Shown here: in pieces, positions 1-8,923 of the stretch | Numbering within the stretch: the first letter of the stretch is position 1 | Layout of the letters: every line of letters begins with the position of its first letter | DNA from: Deltaproteobacteria bacterium | Lineage (GTDB): Bacteria > Myxococcota_A > UBA796 > UBA2385 | DNA: 64,000 nt | Reading direction: 5' to 3' | Assembly: GCA_016792625.1 (NCBI GenBank) | Contig: JAEUKK010000061.1 | Coordinates: 30,380 to 94,379, forward strand | Program-made: the position numbers and the translations under genes | The notes under the pieces: model-generated | Database searches by the model: none | What the model saw: the letters and a program-made list of their open reading frames with translations, nothing else | Told to the model about the DNA's origin: nothing

Positions 1-125
1 AGCTCTCGCCCCAACAGACCGCCAAGTACGGCATCGTCATCTGCGCGGGCATCATCGCCGGCGAGAGCCTCGCGGGCGTGGGCGACGCGCTGATCAACAT
101 GGCCAAGGCCATTTCGGCGGGTTGA
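1..125 (+). CDS. C-terminal end of an OPT-family oligopeptide/metal-chelate transporter (partial)
   Basis: Only the last 40 codons are inside the window; the frame is open from the left edge to a TGA at 123-125. The visible peptide ends with a hydrophobic, glycine-rich stretch containing AGIIAGESLAGVGDAL. This resembles the last transmembrane segment of OPT/YSL transporters, which typically carries a G(I/L)IAGE(S/A)L motif. OPT proteins are polytopic inner-membrane transporters that import oligopeptides or metal-siderophore-like complexes. The assignment rests on this short motif alone. It converges with the M16 gene that ends at 259. No start or upstream context can be seen. Confidence 0.6.
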   Translation, partial: LSPQQTAKYGIVICAGIIAGESLAGVGDALINMAKAISAG

Positions 126-133
126 GGGCGCCT

Positions 134-152
134 CCCGGCGCTGCGCGCCGGG
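134..152. terminator. Small GC hairpin after the OPT gene
   Basis: A 7-bp perfect inverted repeat (cccggcg / cgccggg) with a 5-base loop lies 8 bases after the transporter stop, in the 133-bp gap between two convergent genes. There is no T-tract on either strand, so it is at best a weak or Rho-assisted 3' end. In sequence this GC-rich, such hairpins also arise by chance. Confidence 0.3.
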
Positions 153-258
153 CCGCGCGCCCGCCGGGGGTTCGCCGCGGGGCGGCTCCGTCGCCTGCGG
201 CGACCGGCCTGCGGCCGCCCGCGGGCCCGCTGGCGCCGCGAGGCGGCCGTACACGCGC

Positions 259-1749
259 TCAGTCGGTCGGAAAGCGACCCAAAACGGCGTCCTGTGGGCT
301 GATCCAGCGCACGTCGAACCCCGCGGCCGCCAGCGCGGGGCCCAGCGCGGCGCGGTCGCCGACCACCACCCAGCGGCGGGCAGCCTCGGGCCCGAGCGCG
401 CGGGCGGCCAAGGCCTGCACATCGGCGGGCTGGACGGCCATCACGGCGTCGGCCCGCGCCCGCAGCGCGGCGGCCTCGCCCCACCGCCAAGCCGAGACCA
501 GGGCGGCAGAGGCGCTGTCCTCGTCGATGAGCGCGCGGTTGTGCTCCCGGGCGACCCCGGCTTGTTCGCGGGCCAGCTCGGCTTGGCTCGGCGGCGTGGC
601 GGCGGCCCGCGCCAGCTCGGCCTCGATGTCAACGACGGCGGGCACGACCTTGTCGAGCGGCAGCTCGACCTGCACCTGAAAGCGGGCCGCGCCGGGGGCG
701 GCCTCCCAGCGGCCGGCCACCCCATAGGTCCAGCCGCGCTCTTCGCGCAGCAGCAGGTTGATCCGGCTCTGAAAACCGTCCATCACCACCCGCGAGAGCA
801 GCAGGGCGGCGGCGGCCTCGGGGCTGGCGCTGTCGGGCGCGGCGAGGCTCAGGCCCAGGGCGGCTTGGCTGCGGCCGGGCATGTCAACGCCGATCCAGCG
901 CTGGCCGGCGTGCGCGGGCGGCGGTGGGCCGGGCGGTGGGCCGGCGGCGCCAGGCCCGAGCTCGTTGATCAGCAGGGCGAGGTGTGGACGGAGCGTTTCG
1001 GGATCAACGTCGCCGACGACAAAGACGGTCAGCGGGCTGCGGGCGGCCCGCTCGGCTTGGGCGGCGCGCAGGTCGCCGGCGCGCACCCGGCGGACCGCGC
1101 CCGGGCTCGCGCGATGACCCCAGGGGTGATCGGGCGGCAACCAGAGGTGGCGCTCCGCCTCAGAGAGGGTGGCCCAGGGGTCGCTGGGCCAGTGGCTGGT
1201 CAGCGCCTGGTGGGTCTCGCGCCGCCAGCGCCGCAGCTCGCGGCGCGAGAGGCTCGGGTCGATGAGCACGTCGCGCAGGCGATCCAGGCCGAGGTCGAGG
1301 TGCTGGAGCGGGGCGTCGAGCTCGACCCAGCCGGCGTCGCGGCCCATCGCGGTGCGCAGCTCGGCGTCGATGCCGTCGAGGGCCTGGGCCACCGCCTCGG
1401 CGTCCAGCGCCCCGGCGCCGGCCCCGAGCTGGTCGCCGAGCGCGGCGCAGCGGGCGGGCGCGCGGGGGCAGAGGCCGCTGATCCCGTCGGCAAAACGCAC
1501 CGAGACCCGCGCGCGGTGCAGGCCGGGCGTGGGCAAGATCCAGGCCTGCACGTCGTTCTGCAGGGTCATCACGACCGGCTCGAGCGGCGGCCGCAGGCGG
1601 GGCGGCGGCACCACCGGCAGGCGGCTGCGGTCGGGCGCGGGCGCGGGGTCGACCACGGCGCCGGCGGGCGGCGCAGGCGAGGGCGGCTCGGCCTCGGCCT
1701 GGGCCCAGGCGGCGCGCAGGCCGAGCAGCAGCAGGGGGTGGGCGCTCAT
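259..1749 (-). CDS. M16 peptidase-like protein lacking the zinc site (inactive partner subunit)
   Basis: 496 residues. An N-terminal leader (about residues 1-16, ending AWAQ) is followed by a Pro/Ala-rich linker to about 60, then two M16-type halves. The first half has no HxxEH zinc motif. The second half keeps the substrate-binding Arg/Tyr signature, seen as REERGWTYGV near residues 335-344. Paired M16 proteins are known in bacteria in which one subunit carries HxxEH and the other carries the R/Y pair, and the neighbour at 1746-3161 supplies the missing zinc motif. The ATG at 1749 overlaps the upstream stop (ATGA), so translation is coupled. I chose this start over an upstream in-frame one because of the overlap and the signal-like sequence. 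The likely location is the periplasm. Confidence 0.85.
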   Translation of the reverse strand: MSAHPLLLLGLRAAWAQAEAEPPSPAPPAGAVVDPAPAPDRSRLPVVPPPRLRPPLEPVVMTLQNDVQAWILPTPGLHRARVSVRFADGISGLCPRAPARCAALGDQLGAGAGALDAEAVAQALDGIDAELRTAMGRDAGWVELDAPLQHLDLGLDRLRDVLIDPSLSRRELRRWRRETHQALTSHWPSDPWATLSEAERHLWLPPDHPWGHRASPGAVRRVRAGDLRAAQAERAARSPLTVFVVGDVDPETLRPHLALLINELGPGAAGPPPGPPPPAHAGQRWIGVDMPGRSQAALGLSLAAPDSASPEAAAALLLSRVVMDGFQSRINLLLREERGWTYGVAGRWEAAPGAARFQVQVELPLDKVVPAVVDIEAELARAAATPPSQAELAREQAGVAREHNRALIDEDSASAALVSAWRWGEAAALRARADAVMAVQPADVQALAARALGPEAARRWVVVGDRAALGPALAAAGFDVRWISPQDAVLGRFPTD

Positions 1750-3161
1750 GGTAATTCCACGAGAATGGCGCCGGGCAGGGCACCCTTGTCGCCGACTGGC
1801 ACCACCGAGAGGCTGCGCCGGGCCGCCGGGCCGAGCCACTGGTCGATGACCCGGGCCAGATCGGCGGCGCTGACCCGCTGGGCGGCGGCGAGCTGGGCCT
1901 GGGCACAGTCGGGCGCCTGGCCGCGGGCGACGCAGGCGCCGATGCGCTCGGCGCGCCCCTCGGGCGTCGAGAGCTGGTCGATGAGCGCGGCCCGCAGCGC
2001 ACCTTTGGCGCGCTGGAGCTCGGCTTCGGTGGCGGGGCTGGTGCTGAAGCTGCGCAGGGCCTCCTCCAAGGTGCGGGCGAGGCGGGGCAGGCGCACCCGT
2101 TTGCCGGTCGCCCAGAGGTGCAGCTCTCCGCCCAGATCACCGTCCCAGAAGACCGCCCCGGCGTCCGAGGCCCGGCGGCGGTCATAGAGCAGGGCGTCGT
2201 CGAGGCGCGTGCCGCGGCCGTTGCTCAAGGCCATCGCCAGCACCTGCAGCGCGGCGGCGTCGGGGTGGTCGGCGGGCGGGCCCGGCCAAGCGAGGCTGAG
2301 GCTGCGCTCTTCGAGAGCGTCCTCGAGCATGCCATCTTGGCGGGCGGGGGCCCAGGGCGTCTCGGCGGCGGTGGCCCGGGCGAGGCGGCCCGCGCCGGCG
2401 GGCACGTCGCTGAACCAGCGGCGGGCGCTGGCCAGCGCAACTTCGGCGTCGACGTCGCCGACGATGACCAGCACGGTGTTCCCGGGGCTATAGGCCCGGC
2501 TATGCAGGGCGAGGGCGGCCTCGGCCGAGAAGCCGCGGATGTCGGCCACCGTGCCGATCACGGGGTGGTGGTAGGGGTGGCCCTCCGGCCAGAGCAGCCG
2601 GGTCATCGCGTCGCCCTCGCGCCCGAAGACCGCGGCGTAGCCCTCGGCCCGCTCTTGGAGCACGACGTCCTGCTGGTTTTTGAGATCCGCAGCGGTCACC
2701 GAGGACAGCCAGCCGAGGCGGTCGCTCTCCAAAAAGAGCAGCAGGTCGAGGCCCTCGGGGCTGAGCAGGGCGGTGTAGACCGTCTCGTCGGCGGTGGTCC
2801 AGGCGTTGTTCTCCATGCCCGCCGCGGTGGTGGCCTCGTCGTAGGTGCGGCCGGGGGCGTGCGCGCTGCCCTCGAACATCAGGTGCTCAAAAAGGTGGGC
2901 GCAGCCGCGCTCTGCGGGGCCCTCGTCGCGGCTGCCCACCCGCACGTGCAGCTGCACCGCAACCTCGGGCGTGCGGCGCTGCTCCTCGATGACGACAGTG
3001 AGGCCGTTCTCAAGCACCTCGCTGATCACCTCGACCTCGAGCGGATCCACCGAGGGGGCGCGGCCCAGCGGCGGAAGGCCGGGCATCGCGATCACGGGAG
3101 CGGCGTGCAGCGCGCTGATCAGCGCGAGGGCGAGGGGCCAGGGTCGGGCGCGCAGGGGCAC
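1746..3161 (-). CDS. M16 family zinc metallopeptidase, catalytic subunit, exported
   Basis: 471 residues. A GTG start at 3161 follows a GGGAG ribosome site by 6 bases and opens a good signal peptide (hydrophobic PLALALISALHAAPVIA). The zinc motif HLFEH is at residues 89-93, and the third ligand is probably E170, 78 residues after the motif glutamate, inside VVLQERAE. The usual two M16 halves follow, with the middle-domain phrase YSPGNTVLVIVGDVD. The enzyme should degrade peptides or small proteins in the periplasm, probably with the non-catalytic M16 protein encoded immediately downstream. The frame stays open far upstream of 3161, but that extension has no homology-like content and crosses other genes, so it is not used. 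Confidence 0.9.
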   Translation of the reverse strand: MPLRARPWPLALALISALHAAPVIAMPGLPPLGRAPSVDPLEVEVISEVLENGLTVVIEEQRRTPEVAVQLHVRVGSRDEGPAERGCAHLFEHLMFEGSAHAPGRTYDEATTAAGMENNAWTTADETVYTALLSPEGLDLLLFLESDRLGWLSSVTAADLKNQQDVVLQERAEGYAAVFGREGDAMTRLLWPEGHPYHHPVIGTVADIRGFSAEAALALHSRAYSPGNTVLVIVGDVDAEVALASARRWFSDVPAGAGRLARATAAETPWAPARQDGMLEDALEERSLSLAWPGPPADHPDAAALQVLAMALSNGRGTRLDDALLYDRRRASDAGAVFWDGDLGGELHLWATGKRVRLPRLARTLEEALRSFSTSPATEAELQRAKGALRAALIDQLSTPEGRAERIGACVARGQAPDCAQAQLAAAQRVSAADLARVIDQWLGPAARRSLSVVPVGDKGALPGAILVELP

Positions 3162-3377
3162 GAGCGGCTCCCGGTGGGGGTGGACCGGGGGATCGTAGCA
3201 CCACGCGCCGCTCCCCCCGCGGCTCGGTGAAATGTACCGGTATGGTCCGGGGCATCGGTGGACCTGCGCATTTTTTGCAGGCGGGCGCCCTTCAGGAGCT
3301 GCCTCGCCGGCCGACCCCGGGATTAGACTGACACTGGGTGCCTTCGCGCCCGAACGCACCGTGCCCCGGAGCCGCCG

Positions 3378-5216
3378 ATGGCCCAAGAAGTCGTCTCCCT
3401 CCCTGAGAGCACCCACCAGAGCGCCCAGCACGACGATGTCGTCAAGCAGGGCGGCGAGGGCGGTGGCTCCTCGGCGTCGATGCAGGGCACGGGCTCGATG
3501 ATCTCGCTGCCGCCGCCTCCGCCCACGCCGCCCGACGACGACAAGGGCGCGCCCGCGCAGCAGGTCAGCGACGACAACGCGGGCAAGGTCAAGCGCATGC
3601 AGGCCGAGCGCGGCAAGCTTGGCACCATGGGCGCGGGCAAAGAAGAGGCGACCCGCGACCGCTTTCAAAAGCAGAGCCAGCTCGGCGACTACGACAAGGG
3701 CTTCTTCCGCAACATCGGCACGACCATCAAAGACAGCGTGGTCGACCTCAAAGACGAGATGACTGGGGTCACGAGCACCAAGGGCGACATGGCCGCGAGC
3801 TACGGCGGCCTCGCGCTCACCGGCGTCGGCGCGGGCCTCAAGAAGCTCGACAAGACCGTCCCCAACAAGTCTTTCGCCCAGACGCTCACCAGCGTCAAGA
3901 CCGAGAGCTTCGGCGAGCTGGCCGCGCTCAGCCAGGCGGCGGGCATCCTCGGCCTCGTCGCTGGCGCGATCAACCTCGTGGTGCAGTGCTTCAAGATCAA
4001 AGACGCGACCAAGCGTAAGGATCAAGCCGATCTCGCGCGGGGCAAGCTGCGCGAGGCCAGCCTCGCTGTCGACGGCCGCGTGCAAGAGATCCAGACCCAC
4101 CTGCAGTACATCGCCGAGCAGCAGGCCCTTCCCATGGCGCCGGCCGAGCTCGACACCGACAAGCGCGACGCCGAACAAGAGCTCGAGACCATGGCCCAGA
4201 AGCAGGCCGAGCTGCAAGACGCGACCCGCACGCTCGACTCGGTCAGCTTCCTGCAGAACGAGCAGCGCAAAGACGCGATCCGCGGCACGGTGGGGGCGGT
4301 GATGAGCATCACCGGCTCGGCCCTGGCCCTCAGCGGCTTCGGCCTGCCGGTCACGATCGGTTTTGCGGTCTTCGGCGCGCTCATGGCCGGCGGCAGCTGG
4401 CTGCTCGACAAGGCCCGCGACAGCAAGGCCACCGAGTACATGGAGCTCTCGCACGCGCTCAACGACAACGGCGAGAAGGTCAAGTCGCCCAAAGAGGCGA
4501 AGGCCGAGCTCAAAAAAGACCCCAAGCTCACGCCCGACTACCGCAAGATGGAGTCTCGCTTCCTCAACGCCTACTACAAGGACGTTTTCGGCAACCCGAC
4601 CGGCGACGAAGAGCTGGATGGGGCCATCGGCTACTTCGCCCGCCAAGAGAAGAAGGGCCGCCTCGGCACGCCTGAGCGCGACAAGGTCAAGAAGACCAAC
4701 AGCTTTGAGGGCAGCAACGTCCGCCCCCAGAGCCAGGTCGGCGGGCGGATCACGGCGCGCCAGTACTGGCAGACCCGCACGCCCACCGCGGGCAAGGCCT
4801 CGGTCGAAGACAAGAACCTCGAGAAAGACAGCGGCGGTTGGAAGGACACCTTCCGCGCCGACCCGACCAAGGGCACCCTGGCCAAGTCGGCGGCCAAGGC
4901 CGATGTGGTCTACGCCCTGCGCGAGATCGCGGCCCGCACCCTGGCGATCTCGCCCGATGGCAAAGCCGACTGGGACTTCGGCCTCAACGTGGCCCGCGTC
5001 GACCCGAGCACCGTCGACAAGGACGCCGGCGAAGACCAGATGAAGCAGCTGGCCGCGCTGACCGACAAGGCCGTGATGGACAGCACCAACCTCTCGGGCA
5101 AGGCCCAGGCCTACTGGGAACAGCGCCAGAAGATCGCCAAGACCGCCAAGCTCGACCCGACCAGCGCCGAGGTCACCGCGAAGACCGAGGACTGGGTCGC
5201 CAAGTTCGTGAAGTGA
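3378..5216 (+). CDS. Unrecognised 612-residue protein with two hydrophobic Gly/Ala-rich segments
   Basis: The ATG follows GGAG at a normal distance. Residues 1-90 are low-complexity: Gln/Ser/Gly-rich, then a PPPPPTPPDDD patch. There are two hydrophobic stretches, one near residues 180-200 (LAALSQAAGILGLVAGAINLVV) and a longer one near 305-345 (GTVGAVMSITGSALALSGF, then GLPVTIGFAVFGALMAGGSWLL). A heptad-like charged helix of about 100 residues lies between them. The C-terminal 260 residues are Lys/Asp-rich and soluble-looking. There is no signal peptide. This layout, a cytoplasmic start with a helical core and two membrane-insertion-like segments, resembles pore-forming or contractile-injection-system cargo proteins. 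I recognise no family, and that is a hypothesis only. It stands alone, divergent from the M16 operon. Confidence 0.75.
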   Translation: MAQEVVSLPESTHQSAQHDDVVKQGGEGGGSSASMQGTGSMISLPPPPPTPPDDDKGAPAQQVSDDNAGKVKRMQAERGKLGTMGAGKEEATRDRFQKQSQLGDYDKGFFRNIGTTIKDSVVDLKDEMTGVTSTKGDMAASYGGLALTGVGAGLKKLDKTVPNKSFAQTLTSVKTESFGELAALSQAAGILGLVAGAINLVVQCFKIKDATKRKDQADLARGKLREASLAVDGRVQEIQTHLQYIAEQQALPMAPAELDTDKRDAEQELETMAQKQAELQDATRTLDSVSFLQNEQRKDAIRGTVGAVMSITGSALALSGFGLPVTIGFAVFGALMAGGSWLLDKARDSKATEYMELSHALNDNGEKVKSPKEAKAELKKDPKLTPDYRKMESRFLNAYYKDVFGNPTGDEELDGAIGYFARQEKKGRLGTPERDKVKKTNSFEGSNVRPQSQVGGRITARQYWQTRTPTAGKASVEDKNLEKDSGGWKDTFRADPTKGTLAKSAAKADVVYALREIAARTLAISPDGKADWDFGLNVARVDPSTVDKDAGEDQMKQLAALTDKAVMDSTNLSGKAQAYWEQRQKIAKTAKLDPTSAEVTAKTEDWVAKFVK

Positions 5217-5300
5217 GCGCGCCGCTGCGGCGGGCTTGCTTCGGCGGGGGTGCGGTGGTCTGATGGTGGGGTGGGCGCTCGGGCGCCCGCCGGAGCCGAG

Positions 5301-6836
5301 ATGCGCGGGCGCCTCCCCCTCCTCTTCACCCTGCTCGGGGCGGCCTGCGCCGACCCCGCTGCGGATGGCAAAGTGGGCGCAGACGCCGAAGATGGCGCCA
5401 GCGACGGTGTAGACGCTGCGGGCGACGGCGACGCGACCGATGGGGCCGATGGCGTGGCCGACGGCGCAGACGGCGCGACCGACGGCGCAGATGGCGCGAC
5501 CGACGGTGCAGATGGCGCGACCGACGGCGCAGATGGCGCTTCGGACGGTGCAGATGGCGCGACCGATGGCACAGACGGCGGGCCCGACACCGGCGCGCCG
5601 CCCCCCTGCCTTGAGGGCCTGCAGATCAGCGCGCTGCCCGACCCCCTGAGCGGCGCGGCCGAGCTGGCCCTGGCCGACGAGGGCGCGCTGGTCTGGCCCG
5701 AGGCCCCGGCGCTGACCGCCGCCCGCGCGCTGACGCTGCGGCTGTCCAACCCCTGCGCCGAGCGCCTGCGCTTCCTCGGCCTCCCCGGCGACTGGGTGAG
5801 CGGGGCCGGCTTCGCGCTGGGCACGCTGCCGCCGGTGCTGCTCGAGCCGGGCGCGTCGGCGAGCATCACGCTGTCCTGGGCGCCGGGTGAGGCGGGCGCG
5901 GCGGTGGGCAGCTTCGCGTTGCCCCATGACCAGCCCGGCTCGCCGTTCAGCCTGCGCCTCGAGGCCACGGCGGGCCCGCCCCTGCGGCTGCTGCTGGTGG
6001 GCGACGGCGAGCGGCGCAGCCTCAGCGAAGACTACGGCCTGAGCTGGCCGGTCGACGGCTTTGCGACCACCGAGGCCCACACCGACGCGCTGCAGCGCGG
6101 CGTCTGCTGGGGGCCGCCGGGCTTCTTGGCGGTGGGCGGCTCGTCGCGCCGCCTGAGCTGGCTCAGCCCGACCGGCCACGCCTGGACGCCGGTCGACGAC
6201 GGCGTCGGCTGGGTCGGCGACTGCGCCTTCGGTGAGGGGATCTACGTGGCCGCCGGCGGTTTTGGGCTGCTCGCCCGCAGCGCCGATGGCCTCAGCTGGG
6301 AGCGCGGCGGCGACCCGGGTGGGGAGCACCTGCGCGCGGTGGCCTATGGGGATGGGGTCTTCGTGGCGGTGGGGGCCAGTCGACGGATGGTGTCGGATGA
6401 TGGTCTGGCCATCACCCACGACCTCTCCTTCCCGGGCACCGACCTCAACCGGATCACGTTTGGGCTGACCAGCGGCGGCAGCCCGACCTTCGTGGCCGCC
6501 GGGGCCTCGGGCTGGGTGGCGACCAGCACCGACGGGGGCCAGACCTGGCTCGATCAGGTGGTCGGCGGCGGGAACGCGCACCAGCAAGTTGTCTTCACCG
6601 GCGATGAGTTCGTGCTGGCCAACGGGGCGGAGCTCTGGGCCAGCCCCGATGGCTATGCCTGGAGCCTGCGCAACGCGAGCACGGTGATCCCCTTCGTCGG
6701 CCTCGGCGGCCGGCTCTGGGGTGCGGGCAGCGCGGGGCTGGTGGGCTCGAGCGACGGCGGCTTTCGGTGGAGCACGCTGCGCGTGGTCGACGCGGGGCCG
6801 GGCTACATCGACGGCGTGATGGAGGGCAGCCCATGA
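5301..6836 (+). CDS. Lipoprotein with DGATDGA repeats and a BNR-type beta-propeller
   Basis: 511 residues. The start at 5301 gives a lipoprotein signal (LLFTLLGAAC, Cys16) and is preceded by GGAG; an in-frame start 51 bases upstream would bury this signal. Residues 20-100 are an acidic linker that includes six 21-bp units coding DGATDGA-like heptapeptides. Then comes a domain resembling an Ig-like DUF1573/choice-of-anchor fold (about 110-225), followed by propeller blades with BNR/photosystem-assembly-type phrases such as TSTDGGQTW and SSDGGFRWS. It is probably an outer-surface binding protein. Its stop overlaps the start of the DUF1592-type gene (ATGA), so the two are co-translated and the protein probably works with the heme-motif protein downstream. 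Confidence 0.8.
   Translation: MRGRLPLLFTLLGAACADPAADGKVGADAEDGASDGVDAAGDGDATDGADGVADGADGATDGADGATDGADGATDGADGASDGADGATDGTDGGPDTGAPPPCLEGLQISALPDPLSGAAELALADEGALVWPEAPALTAARALTLRLSNPCAERLRFLGLPGDWVSGAGFALGTLPPVLLEPGASASITLSWAPGEAGAAVGSFALPHDQPGSPFSLRLEATAGPPLRLLLVGDGERRSLSEDYGLSWPVDGFATTEAHTDALQRGVCWGPPGFLAVGGSSRRLSWLSPTGHAWTPVDDGVGWVGDCAFGEGIYVAAGGFGLLARSADGLSWERGGDPGGEHLRAVAYGDGVFVAVGASRRMVSDDGLAITHDLSFPGTDLNRITFGLTSGGSPTFVAAGASGWVATSTDGGQTWLDQVVGGGNAHQQVVFTGDEFVLANGAELWASPDGYAWSLRNASTVIPFVGLGGRLWGAGSAGLVGSSDGGFRWSTLRVVDAGPGYIDGVMEGSP
5448..5573 (+). repeat. Six tandem 21-bp units inside the lipoprotein linker
   Basis: Six consecutive 21-base units (type gatggcgcgaccgacggcgca) encode Asp-Gly-Ala-(Thr/Ser/Val)-Asp-Gly-(Ala/Thr). 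The units differ by a few bases, mostly synonymous, and the array is flanked by related but more degenerate copies. Because the unit is a multiple of three, copy changes by slippage would lengthen or shorten the surface linker without a frameshift. Confidence 0.95.
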
Positions 6837-8923
6837 GGCAGCGGATCGGGTGGTTCGGGCCCGCGTGGGCGCTCTGCGCGGCCCTCGTCGGGTGCGCGGG
6901 GGGTGAGAAGGCCGCCACGCCCGGCGGCGAGGGCTCCGACGGCGCCGCCGATGGGGGGCAGGGCGAGGCCGACGGGGCCGGTGAATCCGATGGGGCCGGC
7001 GATGGGGGCCAGGACACCGCGCCCGTCGACACCGGCCTGGACTGTGTGACCGACGCCGACCATTGGTCGGGCCAAACCGCCCCGCTGCTCGCTGCCGAGT
7101 GCGCCGGCTGCCACGGCGGCGCCGGGCCGGCCGCGCACACGCGTCTGGTCTTGCAGCCGCTCAGCGAAGACGGCGCGCTTGAGGCCAACCTCGCCACCTT
7201 CGGCGCCTTGGTCGCCGAGGACCCGACCCTCCCCCTGCGCAAGCCGACCGGGCAGACCGCGCACGGGGGCGGCGTACGTTTTGATGTGCTCGATGCGCGC
7301 TACTACGTGCTCGATGAGGCCGTGGCGCGGATCTTGAGCCCGGGCGCCTGCGCCCACCCCGGCCCGCTGCCCTTGCGCTGCGACGACGGGCAGGCCCACC
7401 CCGGCACCAGCCCCCTGCGGCGCCTACACGCCGCCCAGTTCGAAGCGACGGTGGCCGATGTCTTCGGTCTGGCGCTCCCTGCGGGCATGTTCCCCGCCGC
7501 GGCCACCGCCGATGGCGCCTACCGCACGGCGGCCCAGGCCAACACCATGTCGGCGGCCGGGGTCGAGAGCGTGCAGCTCGCCGCAGAGTGGGTGGCCCAC
7601 AACGCTGACCTCGACGCCATGCTCGACTGTGTCGACGGGGCCGGGGCGGCTCGCCCTGAGGCCGACTGCGCCCGCGACGCGGCCCTGCGCTTGGGCGAGG
7701 CGCTCTTCCGCCGGCCCCTGCTGCCCGCCGAGGCCGACGTGCTGCTGCGCTTCATCGACGCCGGCCTGCCGCCGCGCGAGGGCCTCGGCATGGCCATCGA
7801 GGTCATGCTCCAGGCGCCCCAGACCCTCTACCTCGACGCCCAGCCTGTCGCCGAAGATGACGACCTGCAGCCTTGGCTCGACGACTGGGCCCTCGCTGCG
7901 CGCCTGAGCTACTTCTTGACCGACGCCCCGCCCGACGCGGCGCTGCGGGCCGCGGCCGCCAGCGGCGCACTGCGGACGCGCCCCGGGGTGGCCGCCGAGG
8001 CGGCCCGTTTGGTGGGCAGCGCGCGGGCCGTACCAGTGGTGGTGCGCTTTCACGAGGACTGGCTGCACCTCTACCGGCTGGCCACCGTGCCCAAAGACAC
8101 CGAGCTATACCCCCTCTGGGACGCTGATCTCGAGCAGCGCCTGCGCGATGAGCAGGCCTTATTCGTGGGCGAGGTCGTGTGGATGGGGGGCGGTCGCCTC
8201 GATGACCTGCTGACCGACCCGGCGGGTTGGGTGGACCCCTCCCTCGCCCTGCTCTTCGGCTTGCCCGCGGGCGGCGCCGGGTGGCGGCGCGTGGAGCACG
8301 ACGGGGCCCAGCGGGCCGGCGTGCTGACCCGGCCGGCCTTCTTGGCGGCCCACAGCTATGCGGCGTCATCGGCGCCGATCCGCCGGGGCGCCTGGGTGCT
8401 CGAAGAGCTGCTCTGCCAGGACCTCTCTCCCCCCGCGGGGGTGAACACGACCCTCCCCGAAGAGTCGGCGGACGCGCCCACCATCCGCGAGCGCTTGGCC
8501 GCCCACCGTGCCGACCCGGCCTGCGCCGGCTGCCATGACGCGATGGACCCCATCGGCTTCTCCTTTGAGCACTACGACGCCATTGGCGCGTGGCGCTCCT
8601 CTTGGGAGTCGGGCATCCCCGTCGACGCCACCGGCAGCTTGACCGACCCTGCGGGCAGCTTCGACGGGGCGGTGGAGCTGACCGACCTGCTCGTCGGGTC
8701 GGATCGGGTCAAGGCATGTTATGCCCGCCGATGGTTCGAGTACGCGGTGGGTCGGCCAGCCGAGCCCCAGGACGCCTGCAGCCTCGACCAGCTCGCCCGG
8801 CGGTTTGAAGAGGCCGACGGGGATATCCGCAGCCTGCTCATCGACGTGACGCTGACCGACGCCTTCTTGCGCCGCGAGGCCATTGACGAGGGCGCGGCGG
8901 CGACGAGTGAGGTGAGCCCATGA
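6833..8923 (+). CDS. DUF1587/DUF1592/DUF1588/DUF1585 protein with two CxxCH heme motifs, lipoprotein
   Basis: 696 residues. A lipobox-like LVGC (Cys21) is followed by a Gly/Asp-rich linker. A first CAGCH motif (90-94) suggests a cytochrome c-type heme site. Next come, in order, DUF1587-like (LRRLHAAQFEATVADVFGL), DUF1592-like (LAARLSYFLTDAPPD), DUF1588-like with a second CAGCH (564-568) and the MDPIGFSFEHYDAIGAWR signature, and DUF1585-like sequence (YARRWFEYAVGR). Proteins of this type are abundant in planctomycetes and myxobacteria, are exported, and are nearly always paired with a DUF1552 Tat protein as here. The biochemical function is not established. The ATG overlaps the previous stop and the TGA overlaps the next start, giving a tightly coupled three-gene operon. 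Confidence 0.9.
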   Translation: MRQRIGWFGPAWALCAALVGCAGGEKAATPGGEGSDGAADGGQGEADGAGESDGAGDGGQDTAPVDTGLDCVTDADHWSGQTAPLLAAECAGCHGGAGPAAHTRLVLQPLSEDGALEANLATFGALVAEDPTLPLRKPTGQTAHGGGVRFDVLDARYYVLDEAVARILSPGACAHPGPLPLRCDDGQAHPGTSPLRRLHAAQFEATVADVFGLALPAGMFPAAATADGAYRTAAQANTMSAAGVESVQLAAEWVAHNADLDAMLDCVDGAGAARPEADCARDAALRLGEALFRRPLLPAEADVLLRFIDAGLPPREGLGMAIEVMLQAPQTLYLDAQPVAEDDDLQPWLDDWALAARLSYFLTDAPPDAALRAAAASGALRTRPGVAAEAARLVGSARAVPVVVRFHEDWLHLYRLATVPKDTELYPLWDADLEQRLRDEQALFVGEVVWMGGGRLDDLLTDPAGWVDPSLALLFGLPAGGAGWRRVEHDGAQRAGVLTRPAFLAAHSYAASSAPIRRGAWVLEELLCQDLSPPAGVNTTLPEESADAPTIRERLAAHRADPACAGCHDAMDPIGFSFEHYDAIGAWRSSWESGIPVDATGSLTDPAGSFDGAVELTDLLVGSDRVKACYARRWFEYAVGRPAEPQDACSLDQLARRFEEADGDIRSLLIDVTLTDAFLRREAIDEGAAATSEVSP

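Noticed and set aside
5250..5300. An upstream in-frame start for the propeller lipoprotein
   Set aside because: It would add 17 residues before a clear lipoprotein signal; the ATG at 5301 has its own ribosome site.
1746..6587. A 1613-codon open frame on the minus strand across five kilobases
   Set aside because: Only the part from 3161 down is a real M16 gene. The rest runs antisense to the 3378 gene and the repeat lipoprotein, and exists because stop codons are rare at this GC content.
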